From NCBI GenBank assembly GCA_900542495.1, contig UQNW01000018.1, positions 9,718 through 73,717 on the forward strand: a stretch of 64,000 nucleotides of DNA, written 5' to 3'. Numbering within the stretch: the first letter of the stretch is position 1; each line of letters starts with the position of its first letter. Positions 33,863 to 42,928 of this stretch are shown one piece after another. Made by a program: the position numbers and the translations under genes. The DNA is from an uncultured Roseburia sp. (GTDB lineage Bacteria > Bacillota > Clostridia > Lachnospirales > Lachnospiraceae). A model generated the notes under the pieces. It was not told the DNA's origin, ran no database searches, and saw nothing but the letters and a program-made list of their open reading frames with translations.

Positions 33863-36800
33863 TTAGCCGTTCATAAATTCCACATAGCGGTTGATCACAT
33901 CCGCTTCTGTCGCTCCAATGATAAAATAGTAGTCGATGAGCTCCATATGCTCTGTGGAAATGTATGGTCCATACATCGGAATGTTACAGCATAATACATC
34001 GCTGTCCGCTGCCACTGCAATTCCATAGCCGAGATTGGAATGCACCAGTGGAAAACGTTTGGATTTTTCCCCATAACAAATGTATTTTGTCGTATTTTTG
34101 AGTGGAAGCCTGTCATCCTTTAAAACACCCTTGGCTGACAGCCGTTCCGATCTTGACCAGTCAAAGTACATCCAGTTCTGTTTTTTCACCACATCCATCT
34201 GTCTCGGTAGAGCTGTCTTTTCTTTCAGCACTGTTTTTCCGGCGGCATTGGCATAGGAGATGGCACCACTTTTTTTGTCGACGGTAAGCTGGATCTCTTT
34301 TGTGTTTATTAAGATTGCCTCTCTTGTCTCTTTCTGCTGCCACTTTATTTTCGTCTGGCTGTTCTGGAACAATTCTTTTATTTTCTGTCCTGCGCCGAAT
34401 GTCACACGGATCACGGCGTCATTCACCGGACTGACATGGAGTACACCGTAGTTGCTGACACAGGCAACACCGCACGCCGTCTGCTCCGTCCAACGGACAG
34501 CTGTGTCGATCCTGCCATGTCCCGATGGACGCAGGATGCTGTTGTCCGGAATATCCCCGAATTTATGGACAGATTGCACACCCGATAATTCGGAAGTGTG
34601 GTGTTCGGAGAGGTTCATGGATTTCTGAATGGTTTTGGGTTTTGTGATTGGCTTCTCAGATAACTCCGGCTTCTCCACCACTTCAGGCTTCCTGACCACT
34701 CTCCGCACCGGCTTTTTCTCTTCGACTTTGAAAACTTTCTGCTCCCGCTCCGGCACCGGATCAGCGATCAGTCCGGTCAGAATATCTTTGTATAACACCG
34801 CAAGTTCGTGCAAAGCTCTTGTTGCCGCCACGTATAAGAGTTTTACATGCGCGTCGTCTGACGGATATTTTTCTCTGCTTGGGTCAAACAACAAAACAGC
34901 GTCAAATTCCAGACCTTTGGTATACGCTACCGGAAAGATCATGACACCGCTTCCAAATTCTGTGTTTTCCAGATCATCACCTGTGACGGACAACTTTTTG
35001 CCAAGCTTCTTTTTTATCTTCTCTGCCTCTTTTTCATCCCGGCATACGATTGCAATGGTTTCAAGTCCCTCTTTCTGCCAGTGTTTTACCTGCTCTACTG
35101 TGTAGCGGTATAACTCTTTGTCATCCGAAAGCTGCGCCATCGTCACATCTTTTCCGTGTCTTATGATCGGTTCGACCGGATAAATCGGAAAATTGCCGTG
35201 CTGCAAAATACGCATTGCAAAATTAGAGATTTCAATCGTATTCCGGTAGCTCTTGCGCAACAGCTCAAAGCTGTCATAAGGGCCTGTCAGAAATAATTTA
35301 CGCAGTGCCTCCCAGTCATTCAGACCATATCCGTAATGAATGTTCTGCGACACATCACCCATAATCGTAAATGTACAGTTTCTCATGCAGAATTTCAGCA
35401 CACTGTAAACCATCATACCAAAATCCTGTGCTTCGTCGATCACGACATGACTTGCTTCCCGCACAAGCTCTATCTCTTTCACACGTTTGTAAAGATATGC
35501 CAGCGCTGCAAGATCATAGACATCAAAATCATTTTCCGGCACAGGAAGCTGATAGCCTTTTAACCTCTGCTCCTCTAAAAAATCCGCATACAGCTCAAAG
35601 ATAGAAGTTTTCCACTCTTTTCCGCCAAAATACCACCGGTATTTTTTCTGGATCTCACGCTTGTCGTTCGCTGTGTACCGGATGTCTTTTCCAGTGATCT
35701 CGTTGTGCACTTTTGCCATCACACGTTTGTTCAACATGGCAATTTTATTCTGGATGGAAACCTCCGGGTTTTCGTTCAAATAAGCTGCAATCGCTTCTGC
35801 GGTCAGAAGAATTTTGCTCGTTTTTTGAAATGTTACCTTACTTGAAGTTCTCCTTACAGAACTGGTTTTCACTGGAACTTCTAAGAAAATATCTTCCGCT
35901 AAAATCGTCTCCTCTTCGAGTTTTCTGCAGTACTCCTCCAGATTTTGGAACCAGAACAGTGTTCCCTTAATATGGATGAAGCTGTCCTCTTTCTCCAATG
36001 CATGCACGCGCATTGTATGCTCGTCCCAGTCCTCATACAAAAGTCTTGTGAAAAGCTGCTCCATTGTCATCTGCCGGATTCCATATACATCCAGATCAGG
36101 CAAAACGCTCGTGATGTAGTTCAGCAAAATGCGGTTGCTTCCGATAATATAGAAATCCTCCGGGAGGAACTCTTTGTCATAATTATATAAAATGTAAGAA
36201 ATCCGGTGCATTGCCACGGTTGTTTTCCCGGAACCCGCACTTCCCTGTACGATTACATTCTGTTTCGGAGATTTTCGGATAATTTCGTTCTGCTCCTTCT
36301 GAATGGTTGCGATGATCTCACCGAGTACTGCTTTTTTATTTTTTGCCAGATATTTTGTGAGAAGTTCATCATTCGCCACGACATCCGAATCGTAGAAATC
36401 TTTTAAGGTATCGTTTTCAATCTCATAAGTCCGTTTCATCAGAAGATCGATCGCGTAAGTTTTCTCATTCTGCACCGTATATTCGCACGGTCCGACTGCA
36501 TTCTCATAATAAACCGACGCCACGGGTGCTCTCCAGTCGATGACCACTTTGTCGATGATATTTTTTGAGATTCCAAACCTTCCGATGTAGAGTGCCTCAT
36601 CTTTTTTCGAATCCTCATCATAAAAATCGATCCGCCCAAAGTACGGCTTCTTCCGCGCTTTTTCTAATCTGCTCCTGTCACGCTTCACCGTCTCATACAT
36701 GAGCTGGGTATTGTCGATCAGCGAAAGCGCCTCTACATCTTTCGCTCCATAGGTTTCCAATAACGTATGAATGTCCTCTTTCAGGCTTTGCTCCTGCGCG

Positions 36801-36913
36801 ATGTTTTTATCAAGATTCTGCTGCGTGATCTCAATGGTCTGCGCAAGATGCGCCTCCTCCGCCTCCCTTGTGATACCCGGCAATTTACCAGATGATTGTC
36901 TGCGTTGTTCCAT
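33863..36913 (-). CDS. HelD-type RNA polymerase helicase fused to a GH31-N-like beta-sandwich domain
   Basis: 1016 residues from ATG 36913 (AAGGGG upstream). Residues ~1-735 are HelD: N-terminal coiled coil (~17-90), FGRIDFYDEDSKKDEALYIG, VIDWRAPVASVYYE, Walker A GSAGSGKTT (~224-232), DEAQDFG, TKGLEFDAVLL, YVAATRALHELAVLY. HelD rescues stalled RNA polymerase. A basic, Pro/Lys/Glu-rich linker (~735-800) leads to ~213 residues unlike any HelD part: VSPVNDAVIRVTFG, TKEIQLTVDKKSGAISY, FPLVHSNLGYGIAVA, and IDYYFIIGATEADVINRYVE at the very end. This matches the N-terminal galactose-mutarotase-like domain of GH31 glycosidases, ending just where the missing catalytic barrel would begin. Follows a HAD gene by 13 bp. 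Confidence 0.85.
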   Translation of the reverse strand: MEQRRQSSGKLPGITREAEEAHLAQTIEITQQNLDKNIAQEQSLKEDIHTLLETYGAKDVEALSLIDNTQLMYETVKRDRSRLEKARKKPYFGRIDFYDEDSKKDEALYIGRFGISKNIIDKVVIDWRAPVASVYYENAVGPCEYTVQNEKTYAIDLLMKRTYEIENDTLKDFYDSDVVANDELLTKYLAKNKKAVLGEIIATIQKEQNEIIRKSPKQNVIVQGSAGSGKTTVAMHRISYILYNYDKEFLPEDFYIIGSNRILLNYITSVLPDLDVYGIRQMTMEQLFTRLLYEDWDEHTMRVHALEKEDSFIHIKGTLFWFQNLEEYCRKLEEETILAEDIFLEVPVKTSSVRRTSSKVTFQKTSKILLTAEAIAAYLNENPEVSIQNKIAMLNKRVMAKVHNEITGKDIRYTANDKREIQKKYRWYFGGKEWKTSIFELYADFLEEQRLKGYQLPVPENDFDVYDLAALAYLYKRVKEIELVREASHVVIDEAQDFGMMVYSVLKFCMRNCTFTIMGDVSQNIHYGYGLNDWEALRKLFLTGPYDSFELLRKSYRNTIEISNFAMRILQHGNFPIYPVEPIIRHGKDVTMAQLSDDKELYRYTVEQVKHWQKEGLETIAIVCRDEKEAEKIKKKLGKKLSVTGDDLENTEFGSGVMIFPVAYTKGLEFDAVLLFDPSREKYPSDDAHVKLLYVAATRALHELAVLYKDILTGLIADPVPEREQKVFKVEEKKPVRRVVRKPEVVEKPELSEKPITKPKTIQKSMNLSEHHTSELSGVQSVHKFGDIPDNSILRPSGHGRIDTAVRWTEQTACGVACVSNYGVLHVSPVNDAVIRVTFGAGQKIKELFQNSQTKIKWQQKETREAILINTKEIQLTVDKKSGAISYANAAGKTVLKEKTALPRQMDVVKKQNWMYFDWSRSERLSAKGVLKDDRLPLKNTTKYICYGEKSKRFPLVHSNLGYGIAVAADSDVLCCNIPMYGPYISTEHMELIDYYFIIGATEADVINRYVEFMNG

Positions 36914-36926
36914 TTGCGTCCCCTTT

Positions 36927-37535
36927 TTACGCATATACGTTATATTTCTTCAGATCCTCTTTGACCTGCTCAATCGTCTCAAAACAGATTCCGTGGATTC
37001 CTGCTTTTTTTGCACCCTCAATATTTTCCATACGGTCATCGATAAATACACACTCATCTGCTGTGAGCTGATATTTTTTCAGTAATGTCTCATAGATCTC
37101 TACATCCGGCTTGATCATCTTTACCGTATAGGAAAAAATATCTCCGTCCGTCAGTGGCAAAAAATCTAACGCATTATCTCTCGTTCTCTGATAAGTCCAT
37201 GCTCCGTAATTGGATAATATATATACATGAAGTCCCTGTTTTTTCATGTTGGAAATCCATTCCTTTGTATAAGGGAACTGCTCGATAGCATATTCCAAAT
37301 GATTCCAGAACAGATCAATCTCTTTTTTATATTCCGGTGCATTTTCATAAAAAGCATTCAGAATTTTCTCATCCGGCCAGACACCGCAGTCTGTTTCATT
37401 CCAGATTGGTGTATTGACCGTTGCATCCGCTACTGCTTTGACTGTTTTCTCATCAAAACCCAGTTTTTGCAATGCGGCTTCCGGCTCCCATGCCACAAGC
37501 ACTTTCCCGACATCCAAAATTATATTTTTAACCAT
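36927..37535 (-). CDS. HAD-superfamily phosphatase (YihX-like)
   Basis: 202 residues. Motif I ILDVGKVLV (DxG variant common in the YihX/epoxide-hydrolase-like subgroup), motif II LSNYG, Lys in KMIKPDVEIYE, motif IV FIDDRMENIEGAKKAG. A cap domain lies between motifs I and II (~15-85). Substrate is probably a small phosphorylated metabolite; relatives include glucose-1-phosphate phosphatase. GGAGG before ATG 37535; translationally close to the HelD-fusion gene, likely one transcript. Confidence 0.85.
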   Translation of the reverse strand: MVKNIILDVGKVLVAWEPEAALQKLGFDEKTVKAVADATVNTPIWNETDCGVWPDEKILNAFYENAPEYKKEIDLFWNHLEYAIEQFPYTKEWISNMKKQGLHVYILSNYGAWTYQRTRDNALDFLPLTDGDIFSYTVKMIKPDVEIYETLLKKYQLTADECVFIDDRMENIEGAKKAGIHGICFETIEQVKEDLKKYNVYA

Positions 37536-37616
37536 ATATCCTCCTTGTTTTTGCGAAGCAAAAATCCAATTTTACAAAGTAAAATTTAACCTACTAGCGA
37601 GGAGAGGATTTTTTCT

Positions 37617-37650
37617 CCACAAAAGGCAGGGTGCAATGCACGCCTGCCTC
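37617..37650 (-). terminator. purA terminator
   Basis: 7-bp stem AGGCAGG / CCTGCCT (37623-37629 with 37642-37648), minus-strand TTTTGTGG after it. Three more short hairpins lie at 37550-37616. Confidence 0.55.
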
Positions 37651-37657
37651 TTTCATT

Positions 37658-38938
37658 TTATTTATTACGATAAATGATATCTTCTCTTCCTGGTCCGTTT
37701 GAAACCATTGTGATCGGGTATCCGATCTGCTCCTCGATGAATTCAATGTATTTTCTGCAGTTTTCCGGAAGATCTTCGTATTTCTTAATTCCACGGATAT
37801 CGCATTTCCAGCCCGGAAGCTTCTTCAATACTGGTTTTGCTTTCTCTAATTTTGCTGTTACAGGGAAATCGGTTGTAACTTCTCCGTCAATATCGTAGCC
37901 AACGCACACCGGAATCTCATCTAAATATCCTAATACGTCAAGTACGGTAAACGCAACATCTGTTGTTCCCTGCATACGGCAGCCGTATTTACTTGCAACA
38001 CAGTCAAACCAACCCATACGTCTGGGACGTCCTGTTGTAGCTCCGAACTCACCGCCATCACCACCGCGGCGTCTTAATTCGTCTGCCTCATCTCCGAAGA
38101 TTTCGCTTACGAAAGCACCTGCTCCTACTGCTGAGGAATATGCTTTACATACAGTTACAATCTTCTTGATCTCATATGGCGGGATACCTGCTCCGATCGC
38201 ACCGTAAGCTGCCAAAGTTGAGGATGATGTTACCATTGGATAGATTCCGTGATCCGGATCTTTTAAGGTTCCAAGCTGTCCCTCTAAGAGAATATGTTTT
38301 CCTTCTTTGATCGCTTTGTCTAAGAATAAAGAAACATCTCCCACATATGGAGCTACCATATCTCTGTATTCATGTAAAGTAGCTAATAACTCTTCTTCTT
38401 TTAATAATGGTTTGTGATACATATGCTCAAGCATAATATTCTTTGTCTCACAGGTACGTTTTACTTTTGCCTGTAATAATTCCTCGTCAAATAACTCGCT
38501 TACCTGAAAACCGATTTTTGCATATTTGTCTGAATAAAATGGTGCAATACCGGATTTGGTAGAACCAAAAGAGTTCTTTCCAAGACGCTCTTCTTCGTAC
38601 TGATCGAAAAGAACGTGGTATGGCATAACGATCTGTGCTCTATCTGAAATCATGATTTTTGGTGCAGGCACATTGCGGTCTGTGATTGATTTGATCTCGC
38701 TCATTACCTTCGGGATGTCTAACGCAACACCATTTCCGATAATATTGGTAATATGGCTGTGGAATACGCCGGATGGCAATGTATGCAATGCAAATTTACC
38801 ATAGTTATTTACGATAGTATGTCCTGCATTTGCTCCACCCTGAAAACGGATAACGATGTCCGCTTCATCTGCAAGCATATCTGTGATTTTTCCTTTTCCC
38901 TCGTCGCCCCAGTTAGCGCCTACTACTGCTGTAACCAT
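37658..38938 (-). CDS. purA: Adenylosuccinate synthetase
   Basis: 426 residues from ATG 38938 (GGAGG eight bases upstream; ATG 38956 rejected). Motifs: VVGANWGDEGKGKITD (GTP loop), FQGGANAGHTI (catalytic His), NSFGSTKSGIAP, LEGQLGT, GRPRRMGWFD and the C-terminal GPGRED. It converts IMP and Asp to adenylosuccinate with GTP. A terminator-like hairpin lies between its promoter and its ribosome binding site. Confidence 0.97.
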   Translation of the reverse strand: MVTAVVGANWGDEGKGKITDMLADEADIVIRFQGGANAGHTIVNNYGKFALHTLPSGVFHSHITNIIGNGVALDIPKVMSEIKSITDRNVPAPKIMISDRAQIVMPYHVLFDQYEEERLGKNSFGSTKSGIAPFYSDKYAKIGFQVSELFDEELLQAKVKRTCETKNIMLEHMYHKPLLKEEELLATLHEYRDMVAPYVGDVSLFLDKAIKEGKHILLEGQLGTLKDPDHGIYPMVTSSSTLAAYGAIGAGIPPYEIKKIVTVCKAYSSAVGAGAFVSEIFGDEADELRRRGGDGGEFGATTGRPRRMGWFDCVASKYGCRMQGTTDVAFTVLDVLGYLDEIPVCVGYDIDGEVTTDFPVTAKLEKAKPVLKKLPGWKCDIRGIKKYEDLPENCRKYIEFIEEQIGYPITMVSNGPGREDIIYRNK

Positions 38939-38956
38939 TTGATTTTCCTCCTGCAT

Positions 38957-39038
38957 AAAAAAAGTGATGGTCTGTAAAAACCATCACGCTTTCCTGTTTT
39001 TACTTTATGATTATACACGAATATATGCTATAAGTAAA
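38957..39038 (-). promoter_or_regulatory. purA promoter and leader attenuator
   Basis: Minus strand: TTTACT (39038-39033), 17-bp spacer, TATAAT (39015-39010). About 15 bp after the expected start of transcription begins a perfect 8-bp stem GTGATGGT / ACCATCAC (38987-38980 with 38971-38964) followed by T7 (38963-38957), immediately before AGGAGG of purA. The hairpin would stop most transcripts unless something interferes. Confidence 0.6.
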
Positions 39039-39131
39039 ATTAATATTCATTATATTTGATATAATTGTTCATTATACCATGAAGCAAAGTTTCATGATCG
39101 TTATCTACACTCGCTTCGCTCGGCAGTCTTA

Positions 39132-39752
39132 TTATATAATGATATTCCATATGCCATCAGACACGATTGGTTTCAGAAACATTGAAATCAAAAGCATAAC
39201 CGCAAGAATCAGGACAGGTTCATATCGTACTAAACTTTCTTTCGATTCCTCTGTTTTTAAAGAGAACGAAAAAGAGAATTTTCTGCTTATTTCATATCCT
39301 ATCACAGTTCCTACCGTATTGGTGATCAGATCATCAATATCCGTAAGCCGGAATGTAAATATCTGTAATAGTTCAATCCCCAGTGATACCGCGAGTCCCA
39401 TGAAAAACATGGTTTTGAAAGACCGGTAATTCTTCCAGACCGCAGGTACAAAAAATCCCATCGGTATAAATAAAATGATATTCAGAATCGTATTTTTCAT
39501 ATATGCAAACGGACTATTTACAATGTCTACAAACGGTATCAGATTCAGTCCAAAATCCATCTGAAATGTTCCAACCGCAGGGACACCCACAACCGAAAAC
39601 AGAGCAATCGCATAAAATGCAAATATCAGTTTTACACAAAATGGTTTAAATTCCCATTTCCTGTAGATTGTACACTGCAAAATAGCCAAAGCAGGAATCA
39701 CGAAAATAGCAGACGAGACACAGTCTATCCCGATCGATAATAAACGCATCAT
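39132..39752 (-). CDS. VanZ-like family membrane protein
   Basis: 206 residues, five membrane segments. The VanZ core is LNLIPFVDI, NTILNIILFIPMGFFVP and GIELLQIFTFRLTDIDDLITNT (shown in parts). VanZ confers low-level teicoplanin resistance in enterococci; most homologues are of unknown function. GGGGGAAA precedes the ATG. On the same strand as purA, 190 bp upstream. Confidence 0.82.
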   Translation of the reverse strand: MMRLLSIGIDCVSSAIFVIPALAILQCTIYRKWEFKPFCVKLIFAFYAIALFSVVGVPAVGTFQMDFGLNLIPFVDIVNSPFAYMKNTILNIILFIPMGFFVPAVWKNYRSFKTMFFMGLAVSLGIELLQIFTFRLTDIDDLITNTVGTVIGYEISRKFSFSFSLKTEESKESLVRYEPVLILAVMLLISMFLKPIVSDGIWNIII

Positions 39753-39873
39753 TTACGTTTCCCCCTAAATATCCTGATCTTGCATATAAATTTATCATAT
39801 TCCTGCCCGTAATCCCATTGATATTCTATTAAGATTGATGAAGAATTGATGAACTTTTTCTGACATTTTTTCA

Positions 39874-40761
39874 CTACGGAACAGGCAGAAAATCATATAA
39901 TTTTTCCGCTGCCGCCGACATTGGTGCCCGCTCATTTGAAACAATGCAAAATTCACGTTCCGGTATCGATCGGTCGAAAGTCAATGTAAAAAGTTCTCCG
40001 GACTGCACATATTTTTCTGCAAAATCTGATACAACACTCGCAACACCGAGATTGCGCACTGCAAACTGAATGAGCATATCGCTGGTGGCAAGTTCAAATT
40101 CCGGTCTTATATAAGTCCCGCGTTCTGCCAGATAATCTTCCACATATTTTCTTGTGGAAGTGCTGCCCTCCAGACACATGACCGGAAGATTTTCAAGCTC
40201 TTTATAGCTTAATTTTCCACCCTTTAAGTACTCAAACTTTTTTCCCGCCACAAAAACGTCCTGGATTTTGCGCACAGGCGTCATTTTGAAATCGTATTTG
40301 TTGTTGACCGGGGTGCTGATGATCCCGAAATCAATTTTTCCGTCCTGAAGATGTCGTAAAGTCTCCGGTGTCGGTGCATTTGTCACAGTCACCTTGATCT
40401 GCGGAAACTCATCATGAAACGCCTCAAGATAAGGAAGCAGATAAAACTGCAATGTCATGTCACTGGCACCCACACAGATTTCTCCGGCATCTAAGTTTAA
40501 CATCTCCGAGAGTTTTTTCTCCCCGGTGAGGATTGTCTCATATCCTTTTCTCACATATTCTGCAAGCAGCCCGCCTTCTTTTGTTAAGCGCACGCCTTTG
40601 GATGTCCGCACAAAGAGAGCGCAGGAAAGATCACTTTCTAAATGCTTGACTGCCTGACTGACTGCCGGCTGTGAGATGGAAAGCGCCTCTGCTGCGAGGG
40701 AAATACTGCTGTATTTTGATACATAATAAAAAATCTTATAATATTCAAGGTTAGTCTGCAT
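39874..40761 (-). CDS. LysR-family transcriptional regulator
   Basis: 295 residues. Winged HTH (YYKIFYYVSKYSSISLAAEAL, ISQPAVSQAVKHLESDL), linker helix, effector domain from ~92 (ICVGASDMTLQFYLLPYL; TVTNAPTPETLRHLQDGKID). The gene begins 5 bp after the transketolase fragment on the same strand, so it once followed a pentose-phosphate operon. Target and effector unknown. Confidence 0.86.
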   Translation of the reverse strand: MQTNLEYYKIFYYVSKYSSISLAAEALSISQPAVSQAVKHLESDLSCALFVRTSKGVRLTKEGGLLAEYVRKGYETILTGEKKLSEMLNLDAGEICVGASDMTLQFYLLPYLEAFHDEFPQIKVTVTNAPTPETLRHLQDGKIDFGIISTPVNNKYDFKMTPVRKIQDVFVAGKKFEYLKGGKLSYKELENLPVMCLEGSTSTRKYVEDYLAERGTYIRPEFELATSDMLIQFAVRNLGVASVVSDFAEKYVQSGELFTLTFDRSIPEREFCIVSNERAPMSAAAEKLYDFLPVP

Positions 40762-40766
40762 ATATC

Positions 40767-40949
40767 CTATATAAACTCTTTCACTGACTTATAAATGCCC
40801 TCTGCATTCAAGCCATATTTTTCGAGAAGAGCCACTGCCGGACCGAGTCCTCCAATAACGGAATGTTCTTCTACGGTCACTATTTTACCACATTCTTTTG
40901 CTGCTTTCACTACAATTTCTTCGTCAAATTCCCTTCTCTGTAATTTCAT
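40767..40949 (-). pseudogene. tkt: Transketolase, C-terminal remnant
   Basis: 60 codons: EEIVVKAAKECGKIVTVEEH, SVIGGLGPAVALLEKYGLNA. This is the end of the transketolase C-terminal-type subunit (normally ~310 residues), lacking everything before the last sixty residues. It lies 53 bp after the talC remnant, suggesting one deletion that removed the 3' part of talC and the 5' part of tkt. Confidence 0.78.
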
Positions 40950-41002
40950 TTATGATAAGCTCTGTTTTCAAAAGCTGAATCAAAGTTCTATGTTCTATAT
41001 CC

Positions 41003-41173
41003 TTATTCTCCGAACAGTCCGTCAACGATTGATGTGATCTCTTTGATCACTTCTGTGAAATCTCTTCCCTCTTTTGCGATCAGGGACGGGTTCGTTGTAA
41101 CGCCACAGATCACTCCCATATCATTTGCTTTCTTAATGTCCTCTACATTTGCTGTGTCTACGAAAAATTTCAT
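41003..41173 (-). pseudogene. talC: Transaldolase-like (TalC/FSA) N-terminal remnant
   Basis: 56 codons from ATG 41173 (GGAGG upstream): MKFFVDTANVEDIKKANDMG, ICGVTTNPSLIAKEGRDF, then IVDGLFGE and stop where the family continues IVDGP. Full enzymes are ~215 residues with the Schiff-base lysine near residue 85, so this piece is inactive. Confidence 0.82.
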
Positions 41174-41469
41174 TGTAAAATACCTCCACCTTTTTGAATT
41201 TTTATTTTTGTTTGCAAATAAGCAAAAGTAAACGCAAGTGTCCATTGTCGTTCAAAGCAATTTTCATGTTACAGATGCAAATTTCTATTCCTGATCCGCC
41301 TTTAAACAAACAGGACAAAAAAAGAATACTTTTTCGCAAAAATAAGCATTGTTTTTTTACATTCCATGCCTTATACTAAGTTGCTGAAACACTGATAACA
41401 CAAGCGTTCAAGCTAAAAAAATGCAAGTATTTTTTTAATTTCAATTGGGAATTTAAGGAGTATCCGATT

Positions 41470-42819
41470 ATGACAAAAGACATGACAGCGGGAAGCCCGC
41501 TTAAGATGATTTTACTTTTTTCCGTACCGGTTTTACTCGGGAATATCTTTCAGCAGTTTTATAACATGGTAGACACGATTATTGTCGGACAGTATCTCGG
41601 CGAAGATGCGCTGGCTGCGGTAGGTTCTACCGGATGCCTGATGTTTCTGGTATTAGGATTTGCAAACGGAATCGCACAGGGATTTGGCGTTATGGTCTCC
41701 CACGCCTTTGGAGCGAAAGATTTTAAACTGTTAAAACATTATGTTGCCCTCTCCCTGATACTGACCGCTATTGTATCATTGGTCTTAACAGTTCCAACGG
41801 TGGCGGCATCCCGGCAATTTCTTATATTAATGAAAACACCGGACAATATTTTAGGTCTGGCTGACTCTTACATCAAAGTGATTTTTGCCGGTATTCTGCT
41901 CACGATGTCCTACAATGTTGCATCCGGTATTTTAAGAGGAATCGGCGACAGCAAAACACCGCTTTACTTTTTGATTCTTTCTTCCTTTTTAAATATTGTA
42001 CTCGACCTGTTTTTCATTATCGTGATAAAACTCGGAACCGCAGGCGCCGCTTACGCAACGATCATCGCGCAGGGTGTCTCTGCACTTCTCTGTTTTATTT
42101 ACATGTTCCGCAAGTTTGATATTTTAAAAACAAGCTGCGAAGATTATTACCTCGACGGTCATGGAGTACGCAATATGCTTTCCATCGGAATCCCAATGGC
42201 TTTAAATTATTCGATCACAGCCATCGGAACTATGATTTTACAGGGAGCGGTCAATATTTTCGGTTCCAGCGTTGTGGCTGCTTTTACTGCTGCTTCCAAA
42301 GTGGAAAACCTGTCTACACAGACAATGCCTACCCTCGGTACTGCCATTGCAACTTACTGTGGTCAGAATCTCGGCGCCGGAAAATACAAACGTATCTATG
42401 AAGGAATGCGGAAGGGATTTTTCATCTGTATTTTCATCTCGCTTGCCGCATCTGCGATCTGCGTATTCGGCGGACGTTTTATTGTGAGCTGGTTTGTGAG
42501 CAATCCTACTGAAGAAATTTTTGACTATGCCATGCAGTATCTGAACACCATCAGTTTCTTCATGCTGCCACTCGCATGGATTTTCCTTTACAGGAACGCC
42601 CTGCAGGGCTTAAACCGCGGACTTGTCCCAATGTTAAGCGGTGTTGTGGAAATGGTGTGCCGTATTATCGTGATCGCCGTCACCTTAAATCCGTTCGGTT
42701 ACTGGGCCGTCCGTCTCGCAAGCCCGATTACCTGGCTGATCACTGGTATTCTTCTGATCGTAACTTATTTTATCTGGGAGAAAAAGAGCCGCAAGGAACA
42801 CACACACGAAGCTGCCTAA
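41470..42819 (+). CDS. MATE-family efflux transporter
   Basis: 449 residues, 12 membrane segments. MATE repeats: GSPLKMILLFSVPVLLGNIF, QQFYNMVDTIIVGQYLGEDA (first lobe) and the second-lobe NYSITAIGTMILQGAVNIFG, TQTMPTLGTAIATYCGQNLG. Exports drugs or metabolites with sodium or proton. AAGGAG upstream of the ATG. A bidirectional terminator follows. The 296 bp upstream are AT-rich and show nothing clear. Confidence 0.92.
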   Translation: MTKDMTAGSPLKMILLFSVPVLLGNIFQQFYNMVDTIIVGQYLGEDALAAVGSTGCLMFLVLGFANGIAQGFGVMVSHAFGAKDFKLLKHYVALSLILTAIVSLVLTVPTVAASRQFLILMKTPDNILGLADSYIKVIFAGILLTMSYNVASGILRGIGDSKTPLYFLILSSFLNIVLDLFFIIVIKLGTAGAAYATIIAQGVSALLCFIYMFRKFDILKTSCEDYYLDGHGVRNMLSIGIPMALNYSITAIGTMILQGAVNIFGSSVVAAFTAASKVENLSTQTMPTLGTAIATYCGQNLGAGKYKRIYEGMRKGFFICIFISLAASAICVFGGRFIVSWFVSNPTEEIFDYAMQYLNTISFFMLPLAWIFLYRNALQGLNRGLVPMLSGVVEMVCRIIVIAVTLNPFGYWAVRLASPITWLITGILLIVTYFIWEKKSRKEHTHEAA

Positions 42820-42857
42820 CTTTATTAGGATAGTGTATTATTTTCTTATAAAAGAAA

Positions 42858-42907
42858 GAACACGTCAGAACCGACAAACATTGCCGGAACTGACGTGTTC
42901 TTCTTTA
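42858..42907. terminator. Bidirectional terminator
   Basis: Perfect 11-bp stem GAACACGTCAG / CTGACGTGTTC (42858-42868 with 42890-42900), T-rich on the right. Shared by the converging MATE and peptidase genes. Confidence 0.8.
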
Positions 42908-42928
42908 CTTCTTATTTTACATTCCTTT

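Noticed and set aside
36927..36934. Start of the HelD fusion at ATG 36934, overlapping the HAD gene.
   Set aside because: ATG 36913 has AAGGGG at proper distance; 36934 has none.
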